A stretch of DNA of 64,000 bases from Synanceia verrucosa (GCA_029721515.1 CM056551.1:28940437-29004436); one strand, 5' to 3'. Numbered from the stretch's first letter, positions 13,058 through 25,411 are shown. The notes: generated by a model not told the origin, from the sequence alone. Program-made: numbers and translations.

Positions 13058-13763
13058 GGGCCCAATCCCAAACCGCTCCCTACACACTCTCCCTACACAC
13101 TAGCCCTCCGTTTGTGCGTCCTCACGGAGGCTCCTCCATACTAAGGGCCGTCCCAAACCACTCAGGGCGGAGGGTGAGTGGATGTTGAGCCCTTAAATAG
13201 CGAGTCTGCATCGATGCGCACTTATGACGACTTTAGAAGGAAGTGCGACTGCAAAAAATTAAGGAGGAAACAACATAGAAATTTAAGTTCCGCATGATGT
13301 CCAGTATGTCCCTCACACCTTTGTCACCCTGATAGAAAATAAAACTAAAGGCGTGATTTGGAAAGATAAAAAAAAGACAAAACTAACAAATCTTACTCTG
13401 TGTTGATGTTTGGTTTGATTTTGCAGCTCCGACACATCAAACTGTGAGAAATTCAAAATTCACCTGGCTTCATTTATTTGATTGGAAATGTCAGACTGTG
13501 CTGGAGTTGAAAGACTTGTGGAATGACTTAAAATGCTTTGAGGTATAATGTAGCTCCTTCTGTGCAAGAGGCGTCTTTCTATTGCCATGGCGACGGTTGC
13601 TTCCCTTTTCCGGTGGCGTGATGAGGGCGTCCCATACCTGCTCATCTTATTTATACCCTCCCCCTTCAGTTAAAGTGCCCTCCACAGCTACGAGTGTGAC
13701 TTCATTTGGAGTGACACTCGCTGTGAAGGGTTAGTGTGTAGGAGGCAGTTTGAGATTGGACTC
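13058..13763. mobile_element. 706-bp non-autonomous DNA transposon with inverted ends
   Basis: The left end reads GGGCCCAATCCCAAACCGCT. The reverse complement of the right end reads GAGTCCAATCTCAAACTGCC. The two arms then continue in parallel through CTACACACT, giving roughly 30 bp of imperfect terminal inverted repeat. The dinucleotide AT lies directly outside both ends (13056-13057 and 13764-13765), consistent with a 2-bp target duplication. No transposase frame is present. The superfamily is uncertain: a 2-bp AT duplication is known for ISL2EU-type elements, but the match of two bases is weak evidence. Confidence 0.7.
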
Positions 13764-13765
13764 AT

Positions 13766-15708
13766 ACTGACCTATCACAGACAGGAAGTACCATCCAAGT
13801 CTGACAGGAAGTAGGTATAGGACAACGTGCAGTGTGTCTTGAGTATGCATTTTAGTGTTTTTATGTGTTATCTGAACGCCATGCAAACATCCATAGTCAA
13901 GAAAAACAGAAACTAGTCTGACATTGTGGCAAAAATGTAACATTTGCAGCAGAAAATTAATGTTTACAGCAGAAATTGAATATTTACATGTAAACTTTGC
14001 AGAGAAAATGGAAAAGGAGGACATAAAGAGTATCTTAGTTCAAGGACTGGTGTGTGGTCCAATCTTCCAGAACCTTCTCTCTGGTCTCCTGGTTAACAGT
14101 CTGATGTTTGTCTGATGTTTGTTGGTCGTTAGCTCTTAGCTTAGCATTAATACCTGGATGTTTTTCACTGCAGTCAGGACAGGAAACATGTTCTTACTGC
14201 AAACTGAACGCTTTATTTATCATTTATGCTCCTCTCAACTTATTGATTTTGATTTAAACAAAGAGGCGTCACAGCAGAGAATGTGCCGTGTGCTTCTGTT
14301 TGTTTGTGTTTTTAAATATTTTCATATATTTTGTCTTTTTTTTATTCAGCCGCTCTTCAAATATCTGCTCACATTCAGAGGTTATTGTACATCCACACCA
14401 CATGACCTCCAAGGAGGGATGGAAGACAATGAGAGCGAGCTGGATGAAAGGGCATCGGAGAGCGGCCGTGTCCATGGAGAGGTGGAGGTGGTGGAGGTGG
14501 TGGGGGAGGATGGGAAGCAGATGGCGGTGGCTCCGTCCCATCAGTACAACAGAAGGAGGACTCAAGATGGCCACAGCCTCCCCCTCACATTAACAGCATT
14601 CAGGGAGACGCCTTATCATCCCGCCAGCGTGATACGTTTTTAACAACATCCTCCACCCCCTCATCACCTGTGCTGAAGCTGCTGAATCAATCATGTGGGT
14701 ACTTACAGTGTTACATTAAAGTCAAGGGTAGAGCCTTTCGCCAACAGCCTAAAAATAAGAATAAAACCAGGTTTGAGGCGACAAAGGCCTCTCCGTCTCC
14801 GAGCAGCTTGTCTGGGAGATAACCTTAATCATCTTCCTGTCCCTCACCTGTGACAAGGTGTTAATTAAGCTTACACAACGTCAGTTCATTCCCAGCACAC
14901 ATTTTATTATTTTAGTGCGTCTCCTTAAGTTGAGAGAATTTACTTTTCTTGAGAAATATTTCTCTATATATATGAAGCCACGGTAAATCAGAGGTTGAAT
15001 CTAAATTGTTCATCTGATGACTTTTCCCCACGCAGCACAGTTCATCATATGGACCAGCGACAGAGCAGCAAAAAACCCCAAAGAATCATGCATCTTTGTG
15101 AGTAGAAATTAATAAAAACACTATGTCAAGGAGCCAGAAAAAATGGTTTCCCCTAATGGATTCTGCACAGAAAACAGCTTTTAGACGATCAATCTTTCCT
15201 CTGAAAGCCCAATTATTTAAGTAATTGTTCCTTACAATTGCCACAGGAATTTGTCCTCTGGATGCTGTAAAAGTAAGCATCTTTTGTCACTCGTAAAATA
15301 GCTCATACCATTTTTATTGTACTCATTTAATTTCCTTGGCACGGTTCTACTTAACGCCTTTTGTCTACATTTATAAAACGGTTCGTTCTCTATTTGTCAA
15401 AGGACACACTGTGTTCGTGTTATGAGGGCAGAATAGAAAGTCACACAGAGTGGCGTGTCAATCAGGAGTGGAGCTTTATTTATGGTCGGCTATAAACACC
15501 TGTTGACTGACATGCTGTCCTTTCTGCTCTAGACTTGCAGAGAAAAATCAAACTGGAAAGAAATGACTGTTAATGAGTCAAGAAAAATAACGAGCAAGCT
15601 ATTATTTGACCCAGTGCAGCTTTATTTTTTACATTTTCCAAAACAATGTTTTTCTTTTCACCAACTTGCAGTAAATGTTGTAAGGGAGAACTCTTGATCC
15701 AAAAACCA
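13766..15708. other. Non-coding DNA, no gene recognised
   Basis: 13940-14000 has two TTTACAGCAGAAAT-like strings resembling single units of the minisatellite at 1535-2687. A plus-strand frame through 14158-14643 includes an acidic stretch produced by GGAGGTGGTGGAGGTGGTGG at about 14480. It has no recognised domain or firm splice structure. The rest is unique-looking DNA. Confidence 0.5.
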
Positions 15709-16136
15709 CCATTGATGTCAAAGTGTTTTTTTCAGCAGCAGGTCGCAGGTCTCTCTCACACAGCCTGTGAGTAATGCTGGGGCTTCTGGGAGATGTAGTC
15801 AGAGCATAAAGAGACGGTATACACCACAGAGATCAAAACAGGAAGTGGAGACGATCGAGATTAGAGAGCAAAACAAACAGAATGTGGACAAAAAGTGGTG
15901 ATTTTGGTGAAAGTATCCTCTACTCTACCTCTGATAAAACAAGAATGGAACAAGGTAAAAACAAACATTTTTTTCATGATGAAATAGAGAGTCTCTTCTT
16001 TCATTTGAGCTATTCAGTGTTTTCAGAGACATAGTACAAAATATTCTGTGGGTCTAGAAATATGACTCAAAATGGGTAAAAACACTGGAACAAGGTACAT
16101 TCTGTTTTATAAAACAGCTGACACTCAAAGAGTTAA
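15709..16136 (+). mobile_element. TTAA-type short DNA element, copy C
   Basis: The right terminus is complete: GACACTCAAAGAGTTAA, with TTAA at 16133-16136. The left side begins inside the element at ATTGATGTCAAAGTG and lacks the GAGTGCCA terminus. The body matches copies B and D-G at most positions by eye. Non-coding. Confidence 0.85.
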
Positions 16137-17388
16137 TTTACAGCTGTACAGGTAAAGTGACAGAACAATATAAAGAGCTATGAAAAACAAACTTAAGAGC
16201 AGAAATAGTGGAACAAAGCCAATGTAAAATATATAATAAACCAAAACAAAAAGCTGCATAACTTTTGACGTTAAAATAAATCCTGGGATCCACTTTACAG
16301 TAAAAGCAGCTAATAAGAAACGCTGCGATGCTTTCAAGAGTCCTAAGAGTGAAGCAGCTGCATCATGAGCTCATGTTGGGTTCTCTGTGAATAAAATGCA
16401 CTTTTCAGACCATTTCTTCTTTATATTGGGCCCCTTTTATTTCTAAATGTAGTCGTGTTTAATCAAATTACCACAAACTGATTTACTCTCAGAAATCCTG
16501 CAGCCAAGAGCACCGCAGCAAATCCAGCTCTGACAGCTTCAAAAATATGTAAAAATATACAAATATATGTACCAAGAGTGCATTTGGTAAAGCTGTCCAG
16601 CATTCAGAGCCATGTGATCATCAACTGTTGACCTGTGTGAGGGCGGACGGGGTTAAGGACTGGAGAGTAAAGTGAGAAGACAAGTGTCCATCACCTGTCT
16701 GTCTTCAGGAGTGTCCAGGTAAATAATGGATGTATCCACAGTGACGCTTTAAATAGATGTCTTGTTTGTGTTACGTTAAAGAAAGAAAAAAAAATCCATG
16801 TTTTTATCACCAAACTACTGAAAAACAGACTAAAAAAAGTGAGAAGAAACCGTACTGAGAAATGCATGTAAAAAAGCTGCAGTAAGCAGATATATTCATC
16901 CTGATTTAAATGTGATTACAAACCAAATCCGTCTCCTGGAGATATGTAGAACAGGTCTTCTAAAAGGCTTTACCTGCCTCGTTATTATAATTTTGTTTTG
17001 CTTGTTAGTGTCCAGGTTACTGACAGCCTGCAAAATACTGTTACAATTAGGCCTGGCAGCAGCGCCAGATGTTTCCGTGAGAGGAGAGAGGGAGATGTCA
17101 AAACACCTGTCTGATCACCGCCGTGCACATGCTGCTGCAACCAGCAACCAGTGCAACCGCTCCTTGTTAGTTTAGTCTCCTCTTCAAGGATCAACCTGCG
17201 ACGACGCAACGGACGCCTCAGCTGCCACAGACTCTGCACATGTTCAGAAATCCATCCAGTGGTGCAGCAGCTGTACACTTCGCTGCATTTACTCCCTTTT
17301 CTCATCTAGAAATGTGCTTTCTGTGTGTAGATATACTATAATTACTATATGAGAAGAATTCATTGTGTCATAGTAAATAGATGCACAG
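16137..17388. other. Non-coding DNA, no gene recognised
   Basis: Unique-looking DNA. Open frames at 16912-17305 overlap on opposite strands and show no domain; the plus-strand one has a hydrophobic patch that I do not regard as a membrane protein. No RNA gene seen. Confidence 0.5.
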
Positions 17389-17430
17389 TAACTCTTTGAG
17401 TGCCACTGACGTATTTTGACGTCAAAATGG
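17389..17430 (+). mobile_element. Solo terminus of the TTAA-type element
   Basis: TAACTCTTTGAGTGCCACTG followed by a palindromic TGACGTATTTTGACGTCA matches the end of the short element, but no body follows. A perfect CRE octamer TGACGTCA is at 17417-17424. Confidence 0.6.
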
Positions 17431-18980
17431 TCTCGTTGAGCTTCATCTGGTTGCACCAGTGTTCCTCCTCAGCTGGAGGCCACATGAGAAGGTTGGTTCT
17501 CCAGCTCAGATTGTTTTGGACAGCAGAAGGTCGACGCCTTCAGTTGACACTCTGAGTGTTTGTTTAGGTGAATGTGGTCAAAGTGAGACGAAAGTTTAAT
17601 TTTGAGTCGTTCTCTTTCAAATCTACACTGCTTCCAAACTTCGATCCTTTAGTTTAGGGACAGTTTTTCTCTTGTTCTGGCATTTTGAGGTCGTTCACTT
17701 CCTGCAGTCTCCTGGTAGAACACACAGCTTCAGTGTGCTTCTCTTTGTTAGCTGCCCAGTTAGCGACCCCTGTGTTTAGGGAGGAATTAGACAGAGATCC
17801 TTATGTGACCTCTGTAGGTTCATAGCTCTTCTGGCATGTAGATTAATTTCACTGAACTGAAAACAGACTCAGCCTCCTGGAGATGGTATGCAGCACCTCA
17901 AACTGAAAGATCAGATTCTTTCTAAAAGAGGAAAATTTCATAAGACTCAGTGGCTCTTTTATTGAGTATACTGGATGTGTGAAGCAGCCCTGTGTTTTCA
18001 TTTTACATTTAATCTGTTTTTCTGTTGACCTATATCTGTATCCACTGTACGTACGTATGTGAAACCCTTCACTTGTGTGACATTTTGTTGAAATTGTCTG
18101 ATTTAATAACTGAAAAAAATAATGAACAGGTATTTTAAAAAACAAATTAAATATTTTTTCCTGCAGGAGATTCTTGAATCCATAATTTGCAGATTTCCAT
18201 TTCACATCTCTTAACCTCCACATTTCTTATGGGTTAAAAAAAAACAAACAGTCAAGTTGCACCAAGTTGCAGTTTCATAAAGCAAACATGAAAACACATA
18301 ATGTACATTAAAATTTATTAAAAAAATACATTTAACTTGCAAAGAAGACCTAAACAGAAGAATAGCAGAACCTCCACCACATTTTTTTTAAAGCATATCT
18401 CCATAAATGAGCAGAATACGGTGTCTCTGAGCTCAGGGATATCCTCTCATGATCATGTTGCTCAGCTGAACACAGTAACACTGAGCAGTGAGCATTACAC
18501 CTGCATTAACCCAGCATTACGTCAGGCTTTTATTGGTGTGTGTGTTCAATAAATTCCTACAGTAGCTATAGTAGTGTGTGTATATACTGTAGTGTTACTT
18601 ATCCTTTCAAGTGTTCAGGTCAGTTACCATGGCAACCTGCACAAACTGGGGATGAGATAAGGGCCGGAGCCGTGGCCTTGAGGGAGTCGTTAAGCATCTG
18701 TCTCCTGACTCCCCCCTTCAGTGGGCCGATGGAGGAGGCTGCCAGCGAGGCGGCACATAAACAACAAAGGTGGCTCGCCCTCGCTGCGTCTCCAAGGGCT
18801 GACCATCATCACGGCGAGTTAACAGCGCCACCCATCACAGCCGAGAGCGGCGGGATGAAGAGAAGCAAAGCTGAGGAATCACAGAGTTTCATGTCTGGAC
18901 ATTTATGGTGCTTTTTACATAAATATAATATACATCACTCATTCTGTGTGCAGAGAAAGATGAAGATGGATTATTCTTCT
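17431..18980. other. Non-coding DNA, no gene recognised
   Basis: No supported gene. A minus-strand frame at 17849-18223 and a plus-strand frame at 18540-19055 contain no domain I recognise, and the latter runs into transposon-like DNA. A-rich and T-rich runs are frequent after 18230. Confidence 0.5.
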
Positions 18981-19250
18981 CAGCAGTTCCCAAACGTTTT
19001 CATGTTTTTAAACTACAAACCCACGTTTCATAATTTAACTTTGGCCCCCATCTGAGAGCATTTTTGCTTTTAGATATTTTGTTACAGAAAATTTATGAAA
19101 CCTATGAACAAAATAGTCGTAAGAGAGATAACTTAATGAATACAGATTTTTTTATTTTGCCAGATGGCTCAAAAAAATAAGAATAAAACACACAACAGAG
19201 TAATAAATATAAAGTATATAAGAAGCAATATGTATAAAATCTAGCTCATG
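18981..19250 (+). mobile_element. hAT-like element fragment, 5' part
   Basis: It begins CAGCAGTTCCCAAACGTTTT, close to the CAGCGGTTCCCAAACTTTTT start of the next element at 19262. The two share further text (CATCTGAGAGCATTTTT versus AATCTGAGAGGATTTTT). The 3' end is missing, so I read it as a truncated older copy next to a more complete one. Confidence 0.5.
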
Positions 19251-19261
19251 AGTTTCTATCT

Positions 19262-19705
19262 CAGCGGTTCCCAAACTTTTTTCCCCACAAGCTCCCATGA
19301 TGGGATTTGATCCCATGTTCTCAATCTGAGAGGATTTTTACTACAAGATTTTTTTATTCCATATAAAACATCCAAAATAGTTAGAAGACAGAACTTTGTA
19401 AATACAGAAATAAATTATTTTGCAAGAAACTGCTCAAACTAAAGTGTGTAAGAAGTAGTATTAATGTCAGATTCTGATAGACTAAAAATAAAAGTAAGAT
19501 ACATTTAGTAAAATAGAAATAGTGTTTTATTGAGAGTAATATTGCAAAAAGTACTAAAAAGTAACATTACACATGGTGATCTGTTATTACATTAGTTGTG
19601 GATGAAATTATGGAGAAAATATATTATTCCTCTTTTTTGGGGGGACCACCTGGAATCCCCTTAAGGACCCCTGGGGGTCTCCGGACCCCACTTTGAAGAC
19701 CACTG
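19262..19705 (+). mobile_element. 444-bp hAT-like non-autonomous element
   Basis: The left end is CAGCGGTTCCCAAAC. The right end, reverse-complemented, is CAGTGGTCTTCAAAGTGGGG. Both follow the CAGNGGTTCNCAAA pattern typical of many vertebrate hAT elements. A GGACCACCTGGAATCCCCTT / GACCCCTGGGGGTCTCCGG block precedes the right end. The eight bases outside the two ends do not match, so the target duplication is lost or the boundaries are slightly off. No transposase is present. Confidence 0.6.
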
Positions 19706-22700
19706 CTCTCTAAAGATGATCCAGCCCAGTCACATGATGCCAATTTGTAATTTGTGACTTTTAAAAGATGAGATCGAGCTGGAGGCGTCACCATGGAAAC
19801 CAGCGGGGTGGCGGTTAGCCGTCGGTGAACCTGCGGGCTGAAAAATGAAATACGGCTTTAAATTATTCCGACTCCACGGCGGAACAAGTGTGAAGACGAG
19901 AGAGATGTCAGAGGCTAAGTTCATCAGTGGATTGTGATGAGGTCGAGCGAACACGCCTCGCCTCGACTCTCAAGACGCTCCGATCAAGATGTTACCGTCT
20001 GCTTTGGAAAAGTCAGTTTTATGAAGGACCACAAAAAAAGTCTAAACAGCACGGCTGAATATTTCAGGAGGGTTTGGGTTCACAAAAACATCACTGACGT
20101 CTTTACTCTTGACTCTAGAAGTCTGACGTGTTTCTATATATGAAAGATGTGAGGAGGATGTGCACTTGCAGCCTTTCTTTTCCACTCTTCAGCTCTCCAG
20201 CTTTTCTCCCTCCTGGATGAATTAATCATTCTCTAAACACACAAAACAGCACGACTCAGCTAACAAGAGGCCCCTGCTGGTTGACCACAGCATGTCAGTG
20301 TCAATAACAGCAACATTTACTGGACTCAACACCACCGCACAACAATTTGGAGGCCGGATACTCGTTCAGACGCTGCCACTCAGGGTCTTTCCGGGGGCGC
20401 CTCTTATGTTAAAGTGTCACGTTGCTGCTGTTTAAACCCCGGAGGCATCAAGGCCGGCGTCCACCTGCAGCCTCACCTAGCGCTGCGTGGACCTGCAGCC
20501 AGCCTTGCCTCAGAAACAGATGATAAATAAATCAAAGTGCACTAAGCACTGCTTCCACACGGCGATCGCCTCCTTCATAGCGTCTGCGCCTCATCAATCA
20601 CACCATTGTCTGCTTGAAAGGCGAGCCTTGTAAATGTCATATCCACTCAAACCCAAGGAGAGGTGGATCAGGATGTGGCTCCGTTTTTTTTTCTTCTTTT
20701 TTAATTGGATAGTGTAATTAAACTAAAAAACCCTGCTAGGCTGCCTTTTTGACAGGACGGATGAAGACCCCTTTTAATAGGGCTATGAAACATATTTGTT
20801 AAAAGGATGAGGCAATATGTACCATATGATTGGGTGCCCTTATGTGTCATATGTTTCATTTACGATTAAAACGACAAAAAGGTGTCTTAAAAAAAGGAGA
20901 TTCTCAATATATAAGAATAATTAATGAATGTAAAACTTCTTGGGAACCAGGTTCCCTCTGTCGTATATTTCAGATGCATATATCAAAGCATGTGTTCAGC
21001 AGCATTTGTGAAACATTCATCTTGGGACCGAGCGATTAAGAGAGGTAGAGCTTGTTCTTGATTAAAGTAACAACCGGGAGAGGCCAAGCTATAATATTGA
21101 TTACATGCACAAACGGGATACGGGTCACTTTGCTACCCACACATGCTTTCTATTTAATTTCATTAGCGGCGTTCTTTCCTGATGTACTAATGTTACACAA
21201 ACACCAGAGGAATACATGCACGCTGAGGGTGGAAAAAAAGAAAAGGGAAAAAAAAAAAAAGCAGCCACTCGCCGTCACATGTCCGAGGTCATAAAAGCAG
21301 TGACATAAACATCCACATGCACATTCAATACCCCGGCGCTTTAGAGTTGATTTTGATGGTTCGCCGGTGAGAACCTGGCTCTGGAAGTCTCTCCTGAGAG
21401 GCAGAGTAAGGCCTCCGAAGGGAAGATCGATAGGACAGGGGTGCACGAATAAATCAGCGAGCTCCGGTGACGTCTGTCATAAAGCTCCCGCCACAGTTGC
21501 AGCTCTTAGGTTTATGGCGGCGTTGAGTGTTATTGCAATCTTTTGATAGCCTCGGTTAATTTATCTGATTACAAGAGCGCCCGAAAGAACGAGCGGCAGG
21601 CAACAAAGAGTGGTGCATTGTGGGGTTTTAGTGCATGCGATCACAGTTTGCGGCGAGGCAAGAAAAAGCACATCGTGTGCTCAATGTTATAGAAGTTTCT
21701 AGCGACTGAAATTAATATTAATTCTCATGTTAACGATGGATCAGGTCACTGTTTGGAGAACTATCATCCCACTCATCATGCCATTTTGGCATTTTGTTGT
21801 TTCCACAGACAAAATTAGTAGGTAGACAGTGACAAATGAGCAGCTAACTGTGAATATATCTACTGGTAGAGACCAAAACAGAGCAAAAAGGAAAGCGAAT
21901 ATTAGATTTACAGCCAGAAACTTGACAAACACAACTGAAAATGGACGGTAATGTTTCTTCATGGCTGCTAGAAGTCATCAGTGTTGAATTTACAGCTAGT
22001 TTGAGTTAATGCATGTTTACGATGCTGGGAAGAGTCTGGAAATGAATAATTGTTTCAATAAAAGATATTTTGCCACTTTGAGGGATTTTTATTTTACAGG
22101 AAAATACACTTCGATAAATCACAGAGAGCCAAACAAAAACACGAGGATACATGTTCAAACTTATTATTATTTCAGTGTTATTGGTGGAAATCCTCTCAGA
22201 CATTAAAGGAAGGGTTGCCCTTCCCTTCTCTCCGCTGGCAGCCAGTGTGAATTGTTCTGGAAAAATCTATTTTGGAGAGCCTTTCAATTCAAGGGGAAAA
22301 GACTGACTGCTGCTGCGACATCAATCAAAGCAGGACGCTTTGCTTCACAAGTGGAAGGTCCAGAGTTCACGGGTTAAAACAGGCAATGCATTAAAAAAAA
22401 GGTGTGCAGAGAGACGGCTGAGCCGAGGCCAGACTGTTGTTGGTCTCTGCTATCTCTTCAGTGGAAGTGTTGGAGAGGTACCCCCCTCCTGTATTAGCTG
22501 GACTTCATTAATCTTCATGCCATCTTCTTTAACTAGTCATGTAGAACGGCTCAATAGAAAGCCGTATAATGGGGAAGGCCCAGTGCCAATTACTAGGTTA
22601 ACATAGTGTTCAGCCCCAGTGCAACAAAGGAATGAGATGGAGAAGGAGAGGCGGCTCACAGCGAGGGATGCAATGCATTTGAATTGACAAGAGATGCAAA

Positions 22701-22983
22701 GTAGAAGTTCTTCCAATGTTATCTGACCTGATAAAAAAAAAAAAAAAACAACTCAAAGGTGCCAATAAAAATATCATGCAGGTATAAATCTATGTCAAGA
22801 AATCATACAGAAGGTCAGACTGACATTCACGTTTGATGATTAGAGAAAAACTGCAACATATTGTGAAAATAATTTTAGTAAAAATAAGCCAGAGTGCAGT
22901 GAATTAGTCAAATAAACAGCAGTGGTGTGAAATAAAGGGAATTAGTAGAATCAACTTCAATTATTAATATAAAGTGAAGCTCT
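19706..22983. other. Long non-coding stretch, no gene recognised
   Basis: 20800-21200 is free of repeats and looks like a possible conserved non-coding block, which needs alignment to test. A-rich runs lie at 21232-21260 and 22731-22748. At about 21866, GAGACCAAAACAGAGCAAAA resembles strings near 23787 and 56081, suggesting an interspersed fragment. No frame carries a recognised domain. Confidence 0.5.
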
Positions 22984-23442
22984 TTAACTCTTTGAGTGCC
23001 AGACGTTTTGTTTTTTTTAAAACAGAAAGTGTCTTGTTCCAGCGTTTTTGTCCATTTTGAGTCATATTTCAAGACTCACAGAATATTTTGTACTATGTCT
23101 CTGAAAACACTGAATAGCTCAAATAAAAGAAGAGACTCTCTATTTCATCATGAAAAAAATGTTTGTTTTTACCTTGTTCCATTCTTGTTTTATCAGAGGT
23201 AGAGTAGAGGACACTTTCACCAAAATCACCACTTTTTCTCCACATTCTGTTTGTTTTGCTCTCTAATCTCGATCGTCTCCACTTCCTGTTTTGATCTCTG
23301 TGGTGTATACCGTCTCTTTATGCTCTGACTACATCTCCCAGAAGCCCCAGCATTACTCACAGGCTGTGTGAGAGCGCCCTCTTGTACCTGCTGCTGAAAA
23401 AACACTTTGACGTAGAAATACGTCGATGGCACTTAGAGTTAA
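22984..23442 (-). mobile_element. TTAA-type short DNA element, copy D (most complete)
   Basis: Both ends are visible: TTAACTCTTTGAGTGCCA at 22984, and TGGCACTTAGAGTTAA ending at 23442. The length is 459 bp including both TTAA. Next to the 3' terminus is a near-palindrome GACGTAGAAATACGTC. The body includes the poly(A)-rich ATCATGAAAAAAATG, the AGGTAGAGTAGAGGACACTT block and CTACATCTCCCAGAAGCCCC. TTAA at both ends suits a piggyBac-type target site; this class is inferred. No transposase is encoded; open frames here are by-products. Confidence 0.88.
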
Positions 23443-24048
23443 TTTAGCTAAAAACTTATTTTGGTTTTAAGTGATAGTGATTTGACATGTGCTGGACAGC
23501 TCTGATCTATATTGTATGATACCGTAACAATGCATCAAATTATATTGTGAAAGCATAGTGATGAAGACATGCAGATAATTATCACCTGTCTTTGCAGCTT
23601 TGTGTGTGTGACTTCCAGCTTGTTGTTTAGCCGTCAAACCCACAACTTTACTGTTTCACTTCAGTTGTTTTCATTTGTTTAAGGCAAAAAAAACCCTCAA
23701 ATACCTGCCTGGACACCACCTGATCAGGACAAAACATCATGAAAGCACTGTTTGTGACTTCAGCAGCTGAAGATCCAGATGGTGGAGACCCAAAATGGAG
23801 CTAAAAGTGAGTAAATATTGGATTTGCGTTATTCATGTTGCTCTGTAACTGCAGGATGTGTTCATAAACTGCTTACTAACAAGTTTTCATCTCGACTAAA
23901 ATGATGATAAAAGGTCAACAAAGTGTTTGCAACTCTCAAATGGATAAAAAAATATCTGTTATTGCAGAGTGGATCTAAATTGTAAAAGAAATATATGAGC
24001 AGAAGTTTGAGAATTAAACATCTGACTTATAGTGTCAGTTTAAAACGT
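23443..24048. other. Non-coding DNA, possible repeat fragment
   Basis: AGATGGTGGAGACCCAAAAT near 23778, with GAGCTAAAAGTGAGTAAAT just after it, resembles strings near 21866 and 56081, which I take as fragments of one old interspersed repeat. No gene seen. Confidence 0.45.
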
Positions 24049-24960
24049 ATTACCTCCACCTGGCTTGTTGGCTTGCAAAATAACTCAAAACGTTGTGGAC
24101 GGATTTTGACGAAATTTTCAGGATTGGTCAGAAGCGGCCTAACTTAAAACTGATTAATTTTTGGTGGTGATCGGATCCGATTCAAGGTGATCAAGGTCCA
24201 ATGAAAGGTCACACCATAGTAATGTATGGGAGATTTGGCATGTTTCTGAACTCTCCAGGGTGTATAATTTTCAGCCAATCGTCACCTAATTTGGTAAATA
24301 AACTAATATAGGAATCCAGAAGTCACCGATTCAGTTTGGTCAAGATCAGTAAAAGATCAAAGTCACCAAGGTCAAATATATAAGTTTTTAACCATAACTT
24401 TGTGTAAGAAGGAGCTAGAGCAATACAACTGGTCTCAAAATATCCAGAAAAGACTTCTCAAATTGTATTTCTAAAGTTTTACTGGTATTTTTTAAAATTG
24501 CAATTCAAATGTGACAAAATATAAAATAGAAGAGAAAATAACTAAAAACTACATGATATTAATGTGAATACGATTTCAAATGTGGGTTTCAAGGTGCGTC
24601 AAAATCATCACATTCCCTCTTAGGCGTTGTAGGCTTGCAGGAGTATACGCTCTCTCAGAGTGCTGCCTTGGTGGAGGTCTGCACTCTCTGAGTGCTTTTC
24701 TAGTTTTTAAATATGTTACTGTGCGTATTGTTAGTGAAATTCCTTAAGTCAGTTGGTGGTGATCTACTTCTGACCAACCCTGAAAATCTGGTCAAAAACC
24801 GTCTATAACTTTTTGAGTTACTTTGCAAACCAACAAACAAACAAACAAACAAACAAGCCCCAGTGAAAACATAACCTCCTTGGTGGTGGTGGTAACTTTA
24901 AATAATAAAAAGTCTGCGCCTTGGAGGAGGTCTGCGCTCTCTGAGTGCTTTTCTAGTTTA
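24049..24960. repeat. Composite interspersed repeat with inverted and direct arms
   Basis: The first copy starts TACCTCCACCTGGCTTGTTG and ends CTCTCTGAGTGCTTTTCTAG at about 24704. A second piece (about 24740-24960) opens with the reverse complement of the first copy's start: CTTCTGACCAACCCTGAAAA at 24764 mirrors TTTTCAGGATTGGTCAGAAG. It passes through (CAAA)n at about 24834-24856 and ends with the same CTCTCTGAGTGCTTTTCTAG. This family type, with ACTCAAAA(C/G)TT and (CAAA)n, is familiar from fish genomes, but I cannot name its class from memory with confidence. Confidence 0.7.
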
Positions 24961-25411
24961 CTCTATGTATTATTAGCCAAACTACTTAAGTCATCTTATA
25001 AATCCATTTTTTTTCTCCCACTATAGTTCTCAGTAATACTAAGCATCACTCCTGTCATCCTCAGCCTCTGTTCACTTTGTTTGTATTCTTCATTTGACTC
25101 GAGGGAGGGAAGTTTCCTGCTCAACTACTTGTCATGACTGCTGTCAGAACAAGTGCAGTGTTAAACTGGACTTATTTAATTCCATGTGATTAAAATGGGA
25201 CTGGGTCAGTTTGGGAAGGTTCCCGTAGGCTACGGTTTTATTTAGAGGACCGAGATTAAACTCGAGTAAAATGGAAATGTCACACCGTCATGGAGGATGC
25301 TGCGGGAGTTGTGAGAAGGATAATATTATTGTGATGTGAAGTGATAATTCCGCCCTGTCCACCCTCATTATCCAGTAGGCCAGTGTATTTCTGGCTCGCA
25401 GCTGTATGTCT

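Noticed and set aside
14158..14643. 161-codon plus-strand frame with an acidic segment
   Set aside because: The acidic part comes from a GGAGGTGGT-rich low-complexity run; no domain, and another frame is open across the same DNA.
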